Assembly: GCA_013396655.1 (NCBI GenBank)
Contig: WBMV01007382.1
Span: forward strand, 22,532-86,531
DNA: 64,000 nucleotides
Source of the DNA: Campylorhamphus procurvoides
Lineage: Eukaryota > Chordata > Aves > Passeriformes > Dendrocolaptidae
Reading direction: 5' to 3'
The notes below the pieces were generated by a model. It was not told where the DNA came from. It ran no database searches and worked only from the letters and a program-made list of their open reading frames with translations. Positions 1 through 12,345 of the stretch are shown one piece after another. The number at the start of each line of letters is the position of its first letter. The stretch's first letter is position 1. Position numbers and translations under genes: made by a program.

Positions 1-354
1 CTGAATAAATGAAGTGGAGGATGTCTGGGAGGCAAGAGCAGAAGACAGAATCCTTCACCACGACCCTGACGGGCGGGTCACAGGGCGCTGGGGGGAAGGC
101 AGTGCCCGGCTCCACCGCAAAGAGACTCCGTGCCATCTGCACGATGGAGGCGTCGGGGATGTCGGCGGGGCTCTTCACCTCGAAGAGCAGCATGAACAGG
201 GGGCTGACAGAGCAGAGGATGATCTTGTGAGCCTCCACCACTGTGCTGAGGTCCTCGGGGTAGAAGGCCACATCGGCACACTGGCAGCAGCAGAGCAGGT
301 TGTGCAGGTCTGCGTTGTAGTGGGAGGCTTCTCCCTTCAGGATTGGCATTTTTT
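1..354 (-). CDS. RHOBTB3: RHOBTB3 coding exon 6 (start of BTB1), truncated by window edge
   Basis: After acceptor TTTTGCAG the exon reads (E)KMPILKGEASHYNADL, a Cys-rich LLCCCQCADVAFY, VVEAHKIILCSVSPLFMLLF, EVKSPADIPDASI and SCLPDILHFIYS. This is the first BTB/POZ domain with the long insertion typical of RhoBTB proteins. The exon is GC-richer than the others, as third positions are mostly G or C. It continues beyond position 1. Confidence 0.96.
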
Positions 355-3300
355 CTGCAAAAGACAACGAGTCAGGCTGTAAGGACTGAAGCAAGTGTTA
401 ACCACAGGACAAGTGGCCTGGCCAAATGAAGGATGATTTCTGAATGAAGCATCCAGAAAGAAAATTTTCTTACATGCTGTTTGAATGTCTTCAGTGAAAT
501 ACTCTAAAAATGGAAATACTTAATATAGTAAAATAAAAATGTTAAGAAATACTTAGTTTATTAGTGTCTGTCCTTTCATGAACCCTCTTTAGGCAGTTAC
601 ATTATAAAGAAACCTTGACTGTGTCCCAAACCAAAGGGATTGATCAAGGATCTGGACAAACCACCAGTACATGTAAGAGACAACTACAAATTTAGAAGCT
701 ACATGTTGGTAATTCATTCACTGAATAAATGCATCAGATGCTCAGAATTCCCATGCAGGGGCATATATCTCTTCCTTACTTTATCTGCAGCAAATAAAAA
801 CATTGCTTGATGCTGTAGAATAACAAATTCATGATCTAACAACTTTTTTTGTAATTTGTCTGTAAAGCTTTTATGTAAAGCTTGTACTAATTCATGTTTT
901 CATTATTTCATCAAGTCTTCCCAAATTAATTAAACTGTCACTAAGACACAAAGCAACTAGAGCAACATAACCAGAAGAGCTGACAATAGCACAGGTCACA
1001 GTAACAATTACAAATGTTAATTGCACAAAGAGCATGACACACATAACAAATGATAACAGAGACAGACATCAGCAAGCACCTGGCTGTTCAAGCTGAGGTG
1101 GTTGGACTCGATGGCACTTCTGAGTCTTTTTCCTTTTCTTCATTTTTTCAGATGACTTCTGATTCAAACTTTGGATCATAAAATATTCCAGCTAAAACCA
1201 GAAATTTATATTAAAAAAAAACACCCTAGTTACTTAAGAACAACCTAGACATCAGACTAAAAAGTATAAGCAGATACTGTATGCAGGACTGAAGATACTG
1301 ACACTATGACCAGTCCCAATGCTCCTTTATCAGAAGCTACCATGTTTAGGTGGAATGAGCACTATTTAAAAGACTATTTATTCAAATAATGGTGGTTAAT
1401 TTTTGTGTATTTAATCCTCCTGGAAATGACAGACACAAAGATACTCAATTTACTAGCCCCTGTAGATGCTAACTTTATCTTGTTGAGCAGAAATGGAAAA
1501 CTTATTAGAGTGTCTCATATGGGTTTTCTAAACCTTTCTAGTTAAAACTGGAGTAAACTTGGTACTGCTGATTCAGCTGGGAAAACAGAATCCTAGAATG
1601 GTTTGGCTTGGAAGGGACCTTCAGGACCACCCAGTTCCAATCCCCCTGCCATGGGCAAGGAGACCTTCCACTACACCAGGTTGGTCCAAGACTCATCCAA
1701 CCTGGCCTTGAACACTTCCATAGGTGGGACATCCACAGCTTCCCTGATCAAACTGTTCCTGTGTCTCACCACTCTCCCAGTGAGGAATTTCTTCCTAATA
1801 TCTAACCTAAATCCCACATATGTGGGAACTCATGCTTGGTGGAAGGGCTTGTCTTGTGCCTCCATTTCCCCTCCAAAGCCCTGACATCAGTCATGCACCT
1901 CCCACCTGGGCCACGCTGCTTTCCAACCCAGCAGATTCTCACTTACCACTCCTCCAAAGTACTTCTGTATGTAGAAGTCATTAAGAGTGTGCAGTTCCAG
2001 GTAAGTGGCTCCTAGTTCCTTCGCAAGCTGAACTCCCTCAGAGGTTGTGACACAGCTCCTCCTGTCTGAAGTGCACAGGGGACAGGTGCAAGGCACTCCT
2101 GGGGCAAAAGTGATGAAAAAAATCCAATTTTGGTCAAATGGCCCAGCATTCTTAGATTCCCAAGTAACTGTAAAGATATCTTAGTTAAAAAAGAACAAAG
2201 ATGGACATGAAAACAGTAATCTTACATCAGGAAATCTAAAATTACTGAAAAAAACCCCAACTTCTTAATAGTCAGTTCAAAATACTAGTCTCTCTACAAA
2301 GCTCAGTATACATTACATTAGCATTATTTTATTGGTTTTGTAAAAGTGGAAAAGTCCAGCCAGACTTCCAGAAGCCAAGTTTGGATTTGGCTCAAAAATG
2401 CCCTTTACATGCCCAGGTCTTGTATTAGCCTGCACGTGTTACCACTCTTCAGTGTCACCCTCAAAATTGTTTGATTGTCATGGCCTGTCTGTGAAGGAAG
2501 CACACACAGTAATGGAAGGGGAAAATTTCCACTCCAGACCAAACTGTGATGGGTACGTACATACTGCAGAATATGATTCAATTACACATATTTTACATAC
2601 TTTTTTTTAAAACCAAAATAGGTATTTTTAAGATTATGGTGGTTAAATGTTAAAAATCTGTTAGCTACCCTGGCTCAGCTTTGCTTGATGCCACTAAGAA
2701 CCTGCCAGCCATGGATGTGCTTTCAAATGTGCTGTCCACATTAGTGTCTTCTGCCTAGACCTATAGATAAGATCTAATAAAAGAGCTTTTTTATTTTTTT
2801 TAGGTTTTTTTTCTGGCAGCACCATTTACCACTACAGAGGATTAAGATCTTAGTAATTTGTATGAGCAAACTGCTGTGTTCACAAATACCTCTTAGAAAC
2901 AAAAGGGTTCTGTGTGTGCACAGCTGTTTGCTCTGACGTCCCAGAACAAACCCAGAGGTCCAGCCTGATGTCTCCCATGGCCACATTATTTAGTGAGGAA
3001 GACAGACAAAAAAAATAGGTGGAAAAGAAAAAATAAACCCAGTCGTGGAGTCCCTCAGTGTGGTGGTATCCTGTGCTTAAATAAAAAGTATATGAAAAGG
3101 CATGCAGAAAACAAACAATTTAGCCTTTAGAATGGCAGATTTATTACCCCTGTATAAATCAGAGCATAAAGACATTTGGTTATTATCAGTGAATTACTAA
3201 AGGGAAGAACATAGATACTTAATTGTTATGTAGTTATTTAACTGTCTTTTATCAGTCAATGAGCTAAAAAGTTCTAGACATAAACCACGGGAAACCTGAT

Positions 3301-6300
3301 CATTCCACCCACAGAAGATACACTTCTTCTATCTGAGTATTTCTATGTAAATTATAAAATAACTGTCTGCATCTACACCCATCATGCCCCTTACATATTA
3401 AAAAGAGGAATGCTCAGAAACACTTGTTTTAATCGATTCATAAAGTAAAAGGCAAATCAGGATCACGCTTAAGGGGAAAAAAAATAAAAATTGGACCACA
3501 TGACTTAAAAGACCATAGGAAAGTCAATAAAATCCACTTGGAAATACAGTTTGTTCTACAGGCATCGGTGGTACTCTTTCTGAACTTAATTGCCTAATGT
3601 CGATAGGAGTCACTAACATCTGTACAAAAGGTGAACATGTTCTCATTACCCTTGTCAGCTGCTGGATGTTTGTAAGTTCACTCTGTTGTTACACAGACTT
3701 GAGACTCTGATTTCCACATTGATTAAACAGCCACAACAACAACTCTAAGTATTCTGTGTAAAATCAATTTGTGCTGTTCTCACAACAGACTGGACAGGGC
3801 ATAGTCTGAACAGGTAAGCTATACTGTAGCTGCACCATAATTACTCTGCCAAAACAGGTCAACTCTGTTGATGCAGCATGTGACACTTTGTGCTGCCCAA
3901 AACGCTGGTGTGTCCATTCATCTCATGACATCCCAGAGGATTTCAAGGACTTTCCCAGTGTTTGCAGACTAGGGGATATAATTTTAGTCTCATACACTGG
4001 AGATACCTTATACCTGAGAGAAGACTAGAGGAACTCTTAACTGTAGTGTTCATCTCATACACCCAAATGTATGTTTCTTAATCCAAAGTACTAGATTTAA
4101 TGCCCATGTCTGATGGCCATACAAGAAGAGCCGTTGCAAAGGTCAGAGAAGGATAGGTTGCCTTTCATCACTGGGGTTAATTAAGCACAATGTTCTTGCC
4201 AATACATCAGTCCACAGAGCTGTAATACATGTGCAGATTACTGTCATCCTGACAGACTAATTGTTTCTGTTAGCAACTTGGAAAAACAACCAGCTTTGAC
4301 TGAAATTACACCATACCTAACTTCCAAATGAGATTTTAACTGTTGTTATAGGGGGCTGGATACATACCGTTTTTCCTTGCACCAATAGCAGAAATTATTA
4401 CTGGAACTGAGCAGTGGTTTAATGCTTTCTTTACCATTGGGACATAACTGTCCTTTAGTTCTTGAAAGGAAGTCTTATCATTGACAGAGTACTTAATCAC
4501 AATAACATCAGCTCCTCCAATGAGTCTGCAAGAGGTGTACCAGTCACTGTCAAATATACCCTGAAAAGAAAAAACACTGATCAAGGATTTACTGTCTATA
4601 AAGAAATAGGTAAAATATTCAATGTTTTTAATGGAAAACTTCACAGAAGTATTTTTGGCTGATAAGCTCTTATTTCAAGACGTGCAACAAAGAGCAGAAT
4701 TCATGCTTTGTAATTTCCTTGTTTGGAGATCAAGTTCTAATAAACAATAAATGACTTCTATGGATTCAGGAATTCTTCAAGAAGAAGAAAAAATATGATT
4801 TTTCTGTGAATGTTCTTAGCAGGAGAAAACTTTACTGGTTTAATCACTTTGAATTTTTTTCATTTAGGAAATAAAAGCAGCTGCAGCAGTAAAGGTTTTC
4901 AGCAATTCATACAAAAACATTATTGATCACACCATTTTAGGGAAAGGATTCCACAGAACTATATTATGTACCTATGACCTGTTAAATAAAAGTTTAATAA
5001 ATTCAGTGTGATATTTATCTGTTTCATGAGAGATTCCATGTAGCTTCAACAAGTGTTAGTGTCTTCAGGACAAGGACTTCAATCACAAACTTTCTTCTTC
5101 AAACTTCACATTCAATTTTTTGTTGTTCTGTGCTGTAAGACTTACACTCTAAAATAGTTTGATATCCTGTTAATTTACAACTGTACCATATCCGTATGCA
5201 ATACACAGTCATTACTTGTCTATCTGTCATGGAACTATAATACCACAATTTCTGCTTTATCTGAAAGTAGTTCATAAACACCAGGGAAAGCCTTGGCTTT
5301 GCATGTAAGATCAAGGGAAACTCTTGCCAGAAATCTGGAACAAGTCCAGACAACTGAAAACCAACTAAAGAACCCTAAAATACTGGCACCTCTTGGAACA
5401 GAGAGACCTCTTTTTGTTCTTTCATTACTTAGAGGGGGCTTAAGAGAAAGATGTGGACAAACTTTTTAGAAGGGCCTGTTGTGATAGGACACGGGGCAAT
5501 GGTTGTAAACTAAAAAAGGGTAGATTTAGGTTGGCCATAAGGATGACATTTTTTACAGTGAGGGTTGTAAGGCCCTGGCACAGTTTGCCCAAGGAAGCTG
5601 TGGCTGCCCCACCCCTGGAAGTGTTCAAGGTCATGTTGGACAAAGCTCTAAGCAACCTGGTCTAGTGGAAAGTGTCCCTGCCCATGGCAGGGTGGGTTGG
5701 AATGAGTTGGTCTCGTAAGGTGCCTTCCAACCCAAACTATGCTGTGATTCTGTGATTCTGCAGCTGCCCTGAATAGCATGAAGCAAAACCAGAAGAACTC
5801 ATGATCTTGAGGAAAAAAGCCTAAAATTAGCAATGATGAAATAAAGATGATGTTAAAAAGAGGAATAAAAGAGCAGAGATGTGATAAAAGAGCAGGACTC
5901 ACAGTTTGGGTTGAAGAGGATCAATGTGAATTTTGAAGAACAAATCACAGAAATAAGAGCATTAATGGGAGTCAAATACATAAAAGATTAGTAATATCAA
6001 GAAGTGACATGGTTTGCATTGTCAATAGAACTATTTTGTATCACTTCAAAAGAGTCATTGTTTGGAATCTGGTGAGGTTGCTGCAATGCTCTTAAGTACA
6101 AGAAGTAGCTTGACCTTGACAGAAATCAAAGTCAGCAAATATTTGCCTACACTGCCAGTGCATATCATTTTCAATTCAGGTCTTGCCCTTTCAAAGAATT
6201 AAGTCAGGAAATAAAATTATAATAAGCATTCCATTGATTTCTTTAATAGATGTTCTTGTTCTGCAACAAATAAACCACAATTAACAATTTATCATGAATA

Positions 6301-9300
6301 CTTCTTGGATGATTAATCATGTTGACAAGAGAGCATTTTAATGCTCTTGGTATTTGTATTTTTGAGACAACTCAGTTAGAGCCTATTATAATCTCAGGCT
6401 AAGGAAAGTCTCATTTGCATATAACAAAATCATTTAGGCTCTTTTAAGAATATAATATTTACAGAAAAATGCAGCTTTAGCATTCCTAGCAGTAAGACTA
6501 CCAACTATAATGCTTTGAGACAGCTAGGTAGATGAGCATTTGCAGAACCTGAACACACAAGCAAGAAAAAAATGAGAATGTTCAAGGGGCAGCTTTAGTG
6601 CATTTTGGCTAATGAAGATCTCAACAGAGAATTTTTATTAGGGTTGTACACATTTAACACAAACAAGGGTTAGGGAGAAAATACAATACAAAGGAAAAAA
6701 TAGCAGAATATTTAGCTGTTCTTTGTTGGCAGACAGAAGGCAAACCTGGTCCTTTGCAATATCCTTCTAGCTGTCTGTCTTCAAGTTCAGCCCAGGTTTG
6801 CAACCACCCATCTCAACAAGCTCAGAGACAACCAAGAGTATCAAAAGCAAGGTGTAGAGCACAAATACACAATAACTCTGCCACAACTTTAAACATGAAT
6901 AATAAAAAATTATTTTGGAAACTTCTCACAGAATTTAATATGTACTTTTTTACGTGTCGTGGTATGTTTGTGTATCATTTGTGGCTCCCTCTGGTTTACA
7001 ATGGAGCTAAATCTCATGTTACAAAGCAAACATTCTGGCAAGATTTCTAAGGTTTTGGTCAATATGAACACAGCCATGTCCATGTAAAAACCTAACTCTG
7101 ACCTTTGTTCTTTAGCATCAGCATAAACCTTGTCCTGACCTACAGCAAAGAACAAGGGCTTCTGGACACCAAAGTGCATTGAGCTGTGGCTCCATCCTGA
7201 CACCAACCCCACCAGCAGCAGGGGACAGGACGCCAGGTAACCAACACACACACACACCCCCCAGCACTGCTCTGTCCCCAGCCCTCATCCTGGCTCTCCA
7301 AGGAGAGCATTGTCCACTAAAACGCTGTCCTGAAAGACTCTCCGTGCCGTAAACTCAACCAGAGGCACCTGTAACACTGTTCTTAGAATCCCAGAATCAT
7401 TTGCCTTGGAAAAGACCTCGAAGATCACTGAGCTCAACCATTTACCCAGCACTGCCAACCCAGCCACTAAATCATGTCCCTAAGGACAACATCTACACAT
7501 CTTTTAAATCCCTCCAGGTGACTCCACCACTGACCTGGGCAGCTCGTTTCAGTGCTTGACAACCCTTTAAGTGAAGAAATTTTCCTGATACCCAATCTAA
7601 ACCTCCCCTGGTTCAAACTGAGGTTGTTTCATGTCATACTTCTGCTTGTTATTTGTTGATGGGAATCTCAACAGGGCATGTTGATGTCGACTTCTGTTTG
7701 TCTGTATGTGCCTACTCATGTGTATAACAAAACAGTGGCTTAAGAGATCAAAATAAAATAGGAGAAAAAAACATAGAGGGCTTTTTTATTTTCCTAGTAA
7801 AAATAATATTAATAGGAAAAGCAGTTGTATTCTGGAAAACAAAATAATAAAAAGAAAATCTGGTCACTGCCCCATGTAGTTCCCTCATCCTTTTTGAACT
7901 GAGTCCAACTTGCTATATTTCCATCTCTGCAGGTATGAGGAAAACTAGCAAAATCCTTAAAGGAAACAGCCACACAGGAGTGCAAATATACCTATTTGTT
8001 TAAGTATTAGAAGAAAGAAATCCTATGGAAATGTGATGCAGGCTGTCATATATTCCCAAGTGTGTGTGGCTGCCTGTCACAGCAGCTTTGTGGAGATGTG
8101 TGCACTGTGCCACAATCATGTGTGACTGTTAATCCTATCAGGAAGGATTTTACCAAATTTTATGAAGATCTAGTGGGGAAGGACCCCACTTTCCCAGGGT
8201 AAGGGTAAGCCAAGAACTGAAAATTGCAGAATATGCCAACCCAGCATCTCAGGACACCCAATTTCTGCTACTGTTGTAGCCCCTTCAGCAACAATGGTTA
8301 TTTCCACAAGGCATCACAGAGACAGAGCCTCCTTCATTATCACTTTTAGAAAACCTTTCATGCAAAAATGATAGAGCGAGTTTCTTCAGATGATGAGTAA
8401 CAGTTCAGATTGAGGAATAACCTTAATTTCAGGCTCCATCTATGAAATCTCTGTAGCAGCTATTCTTCATCATACTTCCTGCTCTTGGCAAAGTCCATTT
8501 CCTAAGTCAGTCATTGACAAAAGGAAAAAGTAACTGCACAGCTAAGGTTAATATAATATGACCTTTTTAATTATATTTCTGTTGCTATTCCTCTCAGGAC
8601 TTATTAGGAAAAAGCTTCATTCTTTCCTTGCATACCTCCATTCTACACGTCCCATAGTATACTCTTGCCATGAATAAATCATATTTCTCAAGATTGAAAA
8701 TAAAGCCTTGAGAGGTATTGAAGACATAATTTTCCTACAAAATCACGTGATCCCTCAAGACAACAATACTTGTTTTGTTTTAAATTATTTATGAACGCCT
8801 TAATGGAATGGCAGTGAAATTCCTCACACAAGTGCCCTTGCAATGCCCACGCTCTTTCTAAATGTCCCCATGTCCACCCAGCCCAGCCCTTGAACTGAGG
8901 CAGCAGCAACAGCAAATACTCTTTGTGGGGACAAACAGTGCTTGTCCACATCACAGTACTGTTCCCCTGGAATTTCCTTGGTATCCAAGAAAACTGCATT
9001 GGGAATATTGGAAAGTTCATGCTTCTATAGGATTCATTTACAGGCCCAGTCTCCCTCAACAGAACCTTCTTCCCAGTGATGCTCTCCACACCACGTAACA
9101 GAGTTTTCTCCATTTATTCAAGGTTTCTCTGCAATTTCTTATCAGGCCTGCAGCAGGACAAATTTTATGGGTGTACTCTCCCTAAATTACTAGTCCCCTG
9201 AACTTACTCAGATAAGCAATCTGCAGCACAGAGGGAGGTATCTGCTTCAGAAATCCCCTGTCTGGGCTGACAAACACATGCATCAGCAGTCTTGGAACTC

Positions 9301-11416
9301 CGGCAAACTCACAATCTGCAGTACAAAAAGATCCCCCCATGCACTGGGGAGCTCTGCTCAGTAAACTCACATCCACACTGCCTTTCCAGACTGATATCTG
9401 GGGCGGACAAACAGAGCAGCTGGGCAGCCCTGAGTTTCCAGCCTCACAGCTATCAGCATGCTCAGTTGCCAAGTTTATGTCTAGAACTGATTTGTCTTAA
9501 TCATACAGATTTAATCTAGATGAGATACAAATCTCATGTAAAATGAAAGTCTGCCTTTTGTTATGCTGAGATGATAAGAGGCGGAAATAATGCAAGGCCC
9601 ACTATGCCACCACATCTATTTTGGAAACATGCAACAAGAATCCTTTTCCCTGAAGAATATGACTTAGGCAATGTCTGTCAACATTTTGAATTGTCCTGTA
9701 CTATTTCCCAAAGCAACCAGAGGAACAGCCCTGAAAGAACCACTGTGACATAGCAAACCTCAAGCATCCAGACTATGGAAAATAGTCCTGTTCTGCAGGA
9801 CACTGCTTCATGCATAACAAATAACCTCCTGCAGAGTCCAGTCCAGCTATCTGAGATGTCTTCTACTAAAAAAAAAAAAAGACAATTTGTCCTCAATGCT
9901 GCAAGTAACATATCTCCTGCCTCCTTTAGCTGATAAAGGAAAAATACCTGAGGCCTTAGAAATGCAAGGACTCAAACAATAACCAGCTAGCTTTTGAAGG
10001 GCAAAAACTGTAAGGAGCTGAAGAACCTTGTTTTACAGAAGGGCAAACACAAACAAAACAACATAAAAACACATCAACTGCATCTCCAGGCTAGGTCCTT
10101 TCTTCCCCCTTCTCCAGCTATCCCCGCTTGCCTTCCCACCTCCCTTCCCATCCTCCATTCCTCTGAAACAGCCTTTGAAGTCTTACAGCCTTAATTTATA
10201 TTCAGGAGATTTAACTCATTGCTGCGCTCCAGTGACTCCAGCAAGCTGCACGTGCAGGTCACATGCAGCTTTGCAGACTGGAAACAGGATCCCCCAGTCC
10301 ATCTGAACTGGTGTCTGTAAGTGCAGCTGGCAAAAGGAAAGGACAGAAGGACAGCCAAACTGGATTGTTTAGTTTTAGGATTGCCAGCTTCTGATCATGT
10401 ATTTCGTGGAGCTGTTACGATTCCTGTAGATCTCAAAAAAGGTTTCCCTTACACATGAGTACAAATATCACCCTAAGGATAGAATTATGGAGCTGAAACT
10501 GATTATTGTTTTACTTTCTAAAAGCTGCTAAGCTGAATTTTTTTTAAGGCTACTAAGTAGTCATTAAATATGTTTTAATTTAGATTATCAGTATCATTTC
10601 TTACGTAATCATTGATCTGCTCATGCCCATAACTAAGTTAGCTCGCTTGCTAACAGGAATGCTGACAACTTGCATCAGTGCCACAACCTTTTATATTTAC
10701 CATCAGATAAGGGTAGCAATGTTAAGATGTGATTATTCTTTGTAAGATAAATAAAATTACTCCCTACACTGTATTTTGAAAAACATCAAATCTTTTATCT
10801 ATCATTTGTCAGAGCTGGAAAACTTAATGCCTTTTTATTTTGATAGGAAAAAAAAAGGTTCATTTTATTGTTGGCAAATATTTGGAGAGATGATTCAGTG
10901 TCACAAAAAAGGCATTTTTGTCTACTTATGGATTATCTTTAATAAAATTTCCACTAAACAACACCGTTGAAAATATCACCTTCCTGCATGGGAGGTGGGC
11001 AGGGGCTTGTTAATGGGAAACCTGAGATCTCACAGCATTTGGCTGACTACATTTTATACATTATTACTATTTGCCATAATTCATATACGATTAAAATCCC
11101 ACAACAATGACAATGACTTAAAATTAGGGCAGGTTTTCATTTTACTGAAACAGCTTACAGTGCTAAGTGAGGTTAAAAAGACTGAGAGCGATCTCTTACC
11201 CAGACAGGACAGTCGTGTACCACCAACCTGACATTTCCAAACACGCAGGCTTGATACTCTGTAAAAACTGGGTTTCCAACGTCACTGGCAGACAAGCTGC
11301 TGTCGATCTGCGAAATGAGAGCACTTCTCCCGAGGTAGCTCCAGATCAGGCTGGGCTGCTGGCTGTCCTCGGAAAAACCATCCCTTTCATTCCCAAAAGC
11401 TACAATATTAACCGAC
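1..11416 (-). CDS. RHOBTB3: RHOBTB3, Rho-related BTB domain-containing protein 3 (5' half, five coding exons; runs off left edge)
   Basis: The spliced translation follows vertebrate RHOBTB3 closely and in order. Landmarks are VNIVAFGNE, PVFTEYQA, LVVHDCPVW, FDSDWYTS, LIGGAD, CTCPLCTSDR, AKELGATYLELH, KYFGGV, EYFMIQ, PPQLEQP and VVEAHKIILC. Exons are 11200-11416, 4368-4560, 1947-2098, 1080-1191 and 1-354, all with GT-AG borders and compatible phases. About 343 of roughly 611 residues are covered: the Rho-like domain, the basic linker and the first half of BTB1. From knowledge of the family, RHOBTB3 is an atypical member with a divergent nucleotide-binding domain reported to hydrolyse ATP. It acts with Rab9 in endosome-to-Golgi transport and as a CUL3 adaptor. 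The first exon, carrying most or all of the start codon, was not resolved. No frameshift or internal stop is seen, so the gene looks functional. Confidence 0.97.
355..1079 (-). other. RHOBTB3: RHOBTB3 intron, nothing further seen
   Basis: This is AT-rich intronic sequence between the BTB1 exon and the linker exon. I see no repeat or coding signal in it. Confidence 0.8.
1080..1191 (-). CDS. RHOBTB3: RHOBTB3 coding exon 5 (linker between Rho-like domain and BTB1)
   Basis: The 112-bp exon follows acceptor TTTTAG and encodes LEYFMIQSLNQKSSEKMKK, then a basic stretch and PPQLEQP. This matches the RHOBTB3 linker. The donor GTGCTT is weaker than average. The exon is too short and too divided by stops in other frames to appear as a long ORF. 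Confidence 0.93.
1585..1815 (-). repeat. CR1 LINE 3' fragment, antisense, in RHOBTB3 intron
   Basis: On the plus strand it opens with the reversed CR1 3' end (CAGAATCCTAGAATGG) and GGAAGGGACCT. It continues through the 'GCCATGGGCAAGGAGACCTTCCACTAC' region and the 'CTCACCACTCTCCCAGTGAGGAATTTC' region typical of avian CR1. It lacks the ORF2 catalytic part. Confidence 0.88.
1947..2098 (-). CDS. RHOBTB3: RHOBTB3 coding exon 4 (end of Rho-like domain)
   Basis: The 152-bp exon has acceptor TGCCCCAG and donor GTAAGT. It encodes the cysteine-rich insert PCTCPLCTSDRRSC followed by AKELGATYLELHTLNDFY and KYFGGV. It completes the small-GTPase-like domain and ends in phase 0. Confidence 0.96.
2099..4367 (-). 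other. RHOBTB3: RHOBTB3 intron, no further feature seen
   Basis: This is AT-rich intron sequence with no CR1 tail, LTR or convincing exon. A T-tract with a polyadenylation-like motif near 2790 is not supported by other signals. Confidence 0.75.
4368..4560 (-). CDS. RHOBTB3: RHOBTB3 coding exon 3 (central Rho-like domain)
   Basis: The 193-bp exon has acceptor TTTTCAG and donor GTATGT. It encodes G-I-F-D-S-D-W-Y-T-S, then LIGGADVIVIKYSVNDK and a stretch ending VPVIISAIGARKN. This corresponds to the effector-side strands and the G4-like region of the Rho fold. The exon ends in phase 1. Confidence 0.96.
5430..5762 (+). repeat. CR1 LINE 3' end, sense
   Basis: It reads in sense orientation through 'GGCCCTGGCACAGTTTGCCCAAGG' and 'GAAGTGTTCAAGGTCATGTTGGA', then 'GGTGCCTTCCAACCC'. 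It ends with the CR1 tail motif (TGTGATTCTGTGATTCTG) at about 5762. This is the C-terminal ORF2 region plus the 3' UTR, heavily mutated. Confidence 0.92.
7385..7640 (-). repeat. CR1 LINE 3' fragment, antisense
   Basis: It starts with AGAATCCCAGAATCATTTG and the GGAAAAGACCTCGAAGATCA block. It runs through the 'TGACTCCACCACTGACCTGGGCAG' and 'AACCCTTTAAGTGAAGAAATTTTCC' segments to CCCCTGGTTCAAACTGAGG. This is a CR1 subfamily distinct from the 5430 copy. Confidence 0.87.
11200..11416 (-). CDS. RHOBTB3: RHOBTB3 coding exon 2 (N-terminal part of Rho-like domain)
   Basis: The acceptor is a T-rich tract ending in AG just above 11416 and the donor is GTAAGAG below 11200. The exon begins with a lone G and then reads S-V-N-I-V-A-F-G-N-E, matching the RHOBTB3 N-terminus directly after its initiator Met. 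The start codon is therefore either split AT|G across the upstream intron or lies further upstream. The exon ends in phase 0 at PVW. Confidence 0.95.
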
Positions 11417-11639
11417 CTAAAATAAAGATAATAAAGACAAAGTGGTGTTGACAAAGATGAAGGGCAGGGATAAGGGGAAAGAAAATAAAATCCCCTTAAA
11501 TCAAAACCAGCATATTAATCCTTCCGAATCCTCTTCCCTCCCTAGATTTTAACACCCCCTCTGTAATCAACAGCAATACACGTACATGATCTCAAATCCA
11601 ACAGCAGGGTGAAAGCAAAGCGGAACAGAAACCTGGAAA

Positions 11640-12105
11640 GGCTGCTTGCATTACAAATCCCCGGGTTGTTCTTTGCCGATGTGCAGGCTCAGCCTCCCCG
11701 CGGTGCCCTCTGGAGCTGCTGCCGCATTCCCAGCGGCTTGGCCAGCCTGGATCGCTCGGTGCGATGGGATGCGGCTGCACGCCAGCGCTGCAGCACCACC
11801 AGCAGCGGGATCAGCAGCCCGGGCAGGGTTGCCCAGGGGCTCCTGGGGCAGTCGGAGCTCCGGGATGTGCAGTCACTGCATCCTGCCGCCAGCCATCCGG
11901 AGCCCGGCACAGCGCTCCGCAGGTGCCGCCAGGTGAGCGCGGCAGGACGGGGCGCTGGGGCAGCAAAGGGGTCCGCCCTGCTCGGGGGGGGTCGTGGGAC
12001 ACGCTGCTGCTGCCGCCCCCCGGGACAGGTCCCACATCCCACCCCGGGGTGCTGCCACTGCACCAGAGGAGAGGTGGCTGGGGCCGGCAGAGCACTGGGA
12101 ACAGG
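11640..12105 (-). promoter_or_regulatory. GC-rich CpG-type island, probable RHOBTB3 promoter and first exon
   Basis: This roughly 465-bp block is strikingly GC- and CG-rich inside an AT-rich region. It begins about 220 bp upstream, in transcription direction, of RHOBTB3 coding exon 2. All six frames are long and open here because of base composition, so the open frames in it are not evidence of genes. I did not resolve the first exon. The only AT|GT junction that would split the start codon is near 12026 (AT|GTGGGA), which is a weak donor. A plus-strand CAG|GTGAGC near 11930 could serve a divergent transcript. Confidence 0.65.
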
Positions 12106-12233
12106 CTGTAAAAATATTTAAACCCTATTTTTTGCCTTNTTTAATGACATGTGCATTTTTTCAGCATTTCTGTGACATTTTTAAAGCATTATTTTCATAA
12201 AAGGATTATCTCTGATTATAATACAAATACAAA

Positions 12234-12345
12234 TCACAGAATCATGGAATGGTTTGGATTGCAAGGGACCTCTGAAGGTCATCTAATCCACATATAGCAG
12301 GTTGCTCAAAAAACATACCAAATCCATCCTAAAAAATCCCATGTT
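12234..12345 (-). repeat. CR1 LINE tail fragment, antisense
   Basis: CACAGAATCATGGAATGG is followed by TTTGGATTGCAAGGGACCTC and GGTCATCTAATCCA, the reversed 3' end of CR1. Only about 110 bp is kept. Confidence 0.85.

Larger units (their letters stand above)
4561..11199 (-). other. RHOBTB3: Large RHOBTB3 intron (6.6 kb)
   Basis: This is the largest intron of the visible part of RHOBTB3. Two CR1 fragments (5430-5762 and 7385-7640) are listed separately. The rest is AT-rich. A 141-codon minus frame at 8688-9113 has no recognisable motif and no splice support, and I take it as chance. Confidence 0.75.

Noticed and set aside
8688..9113. 141-codon minus-strand frame in a RHOBTB3 intron
   Set aside because: It has no recognisable motif, no splice support and ordinary intronic composition. 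Chance is the simplest explanation.
11609..12121. Several overlapping open frames of 94-170 codons on both strands
   Set aside because: They coincide with the GC-rich island, where stop codons are rare in every frame. None shows a known motif.
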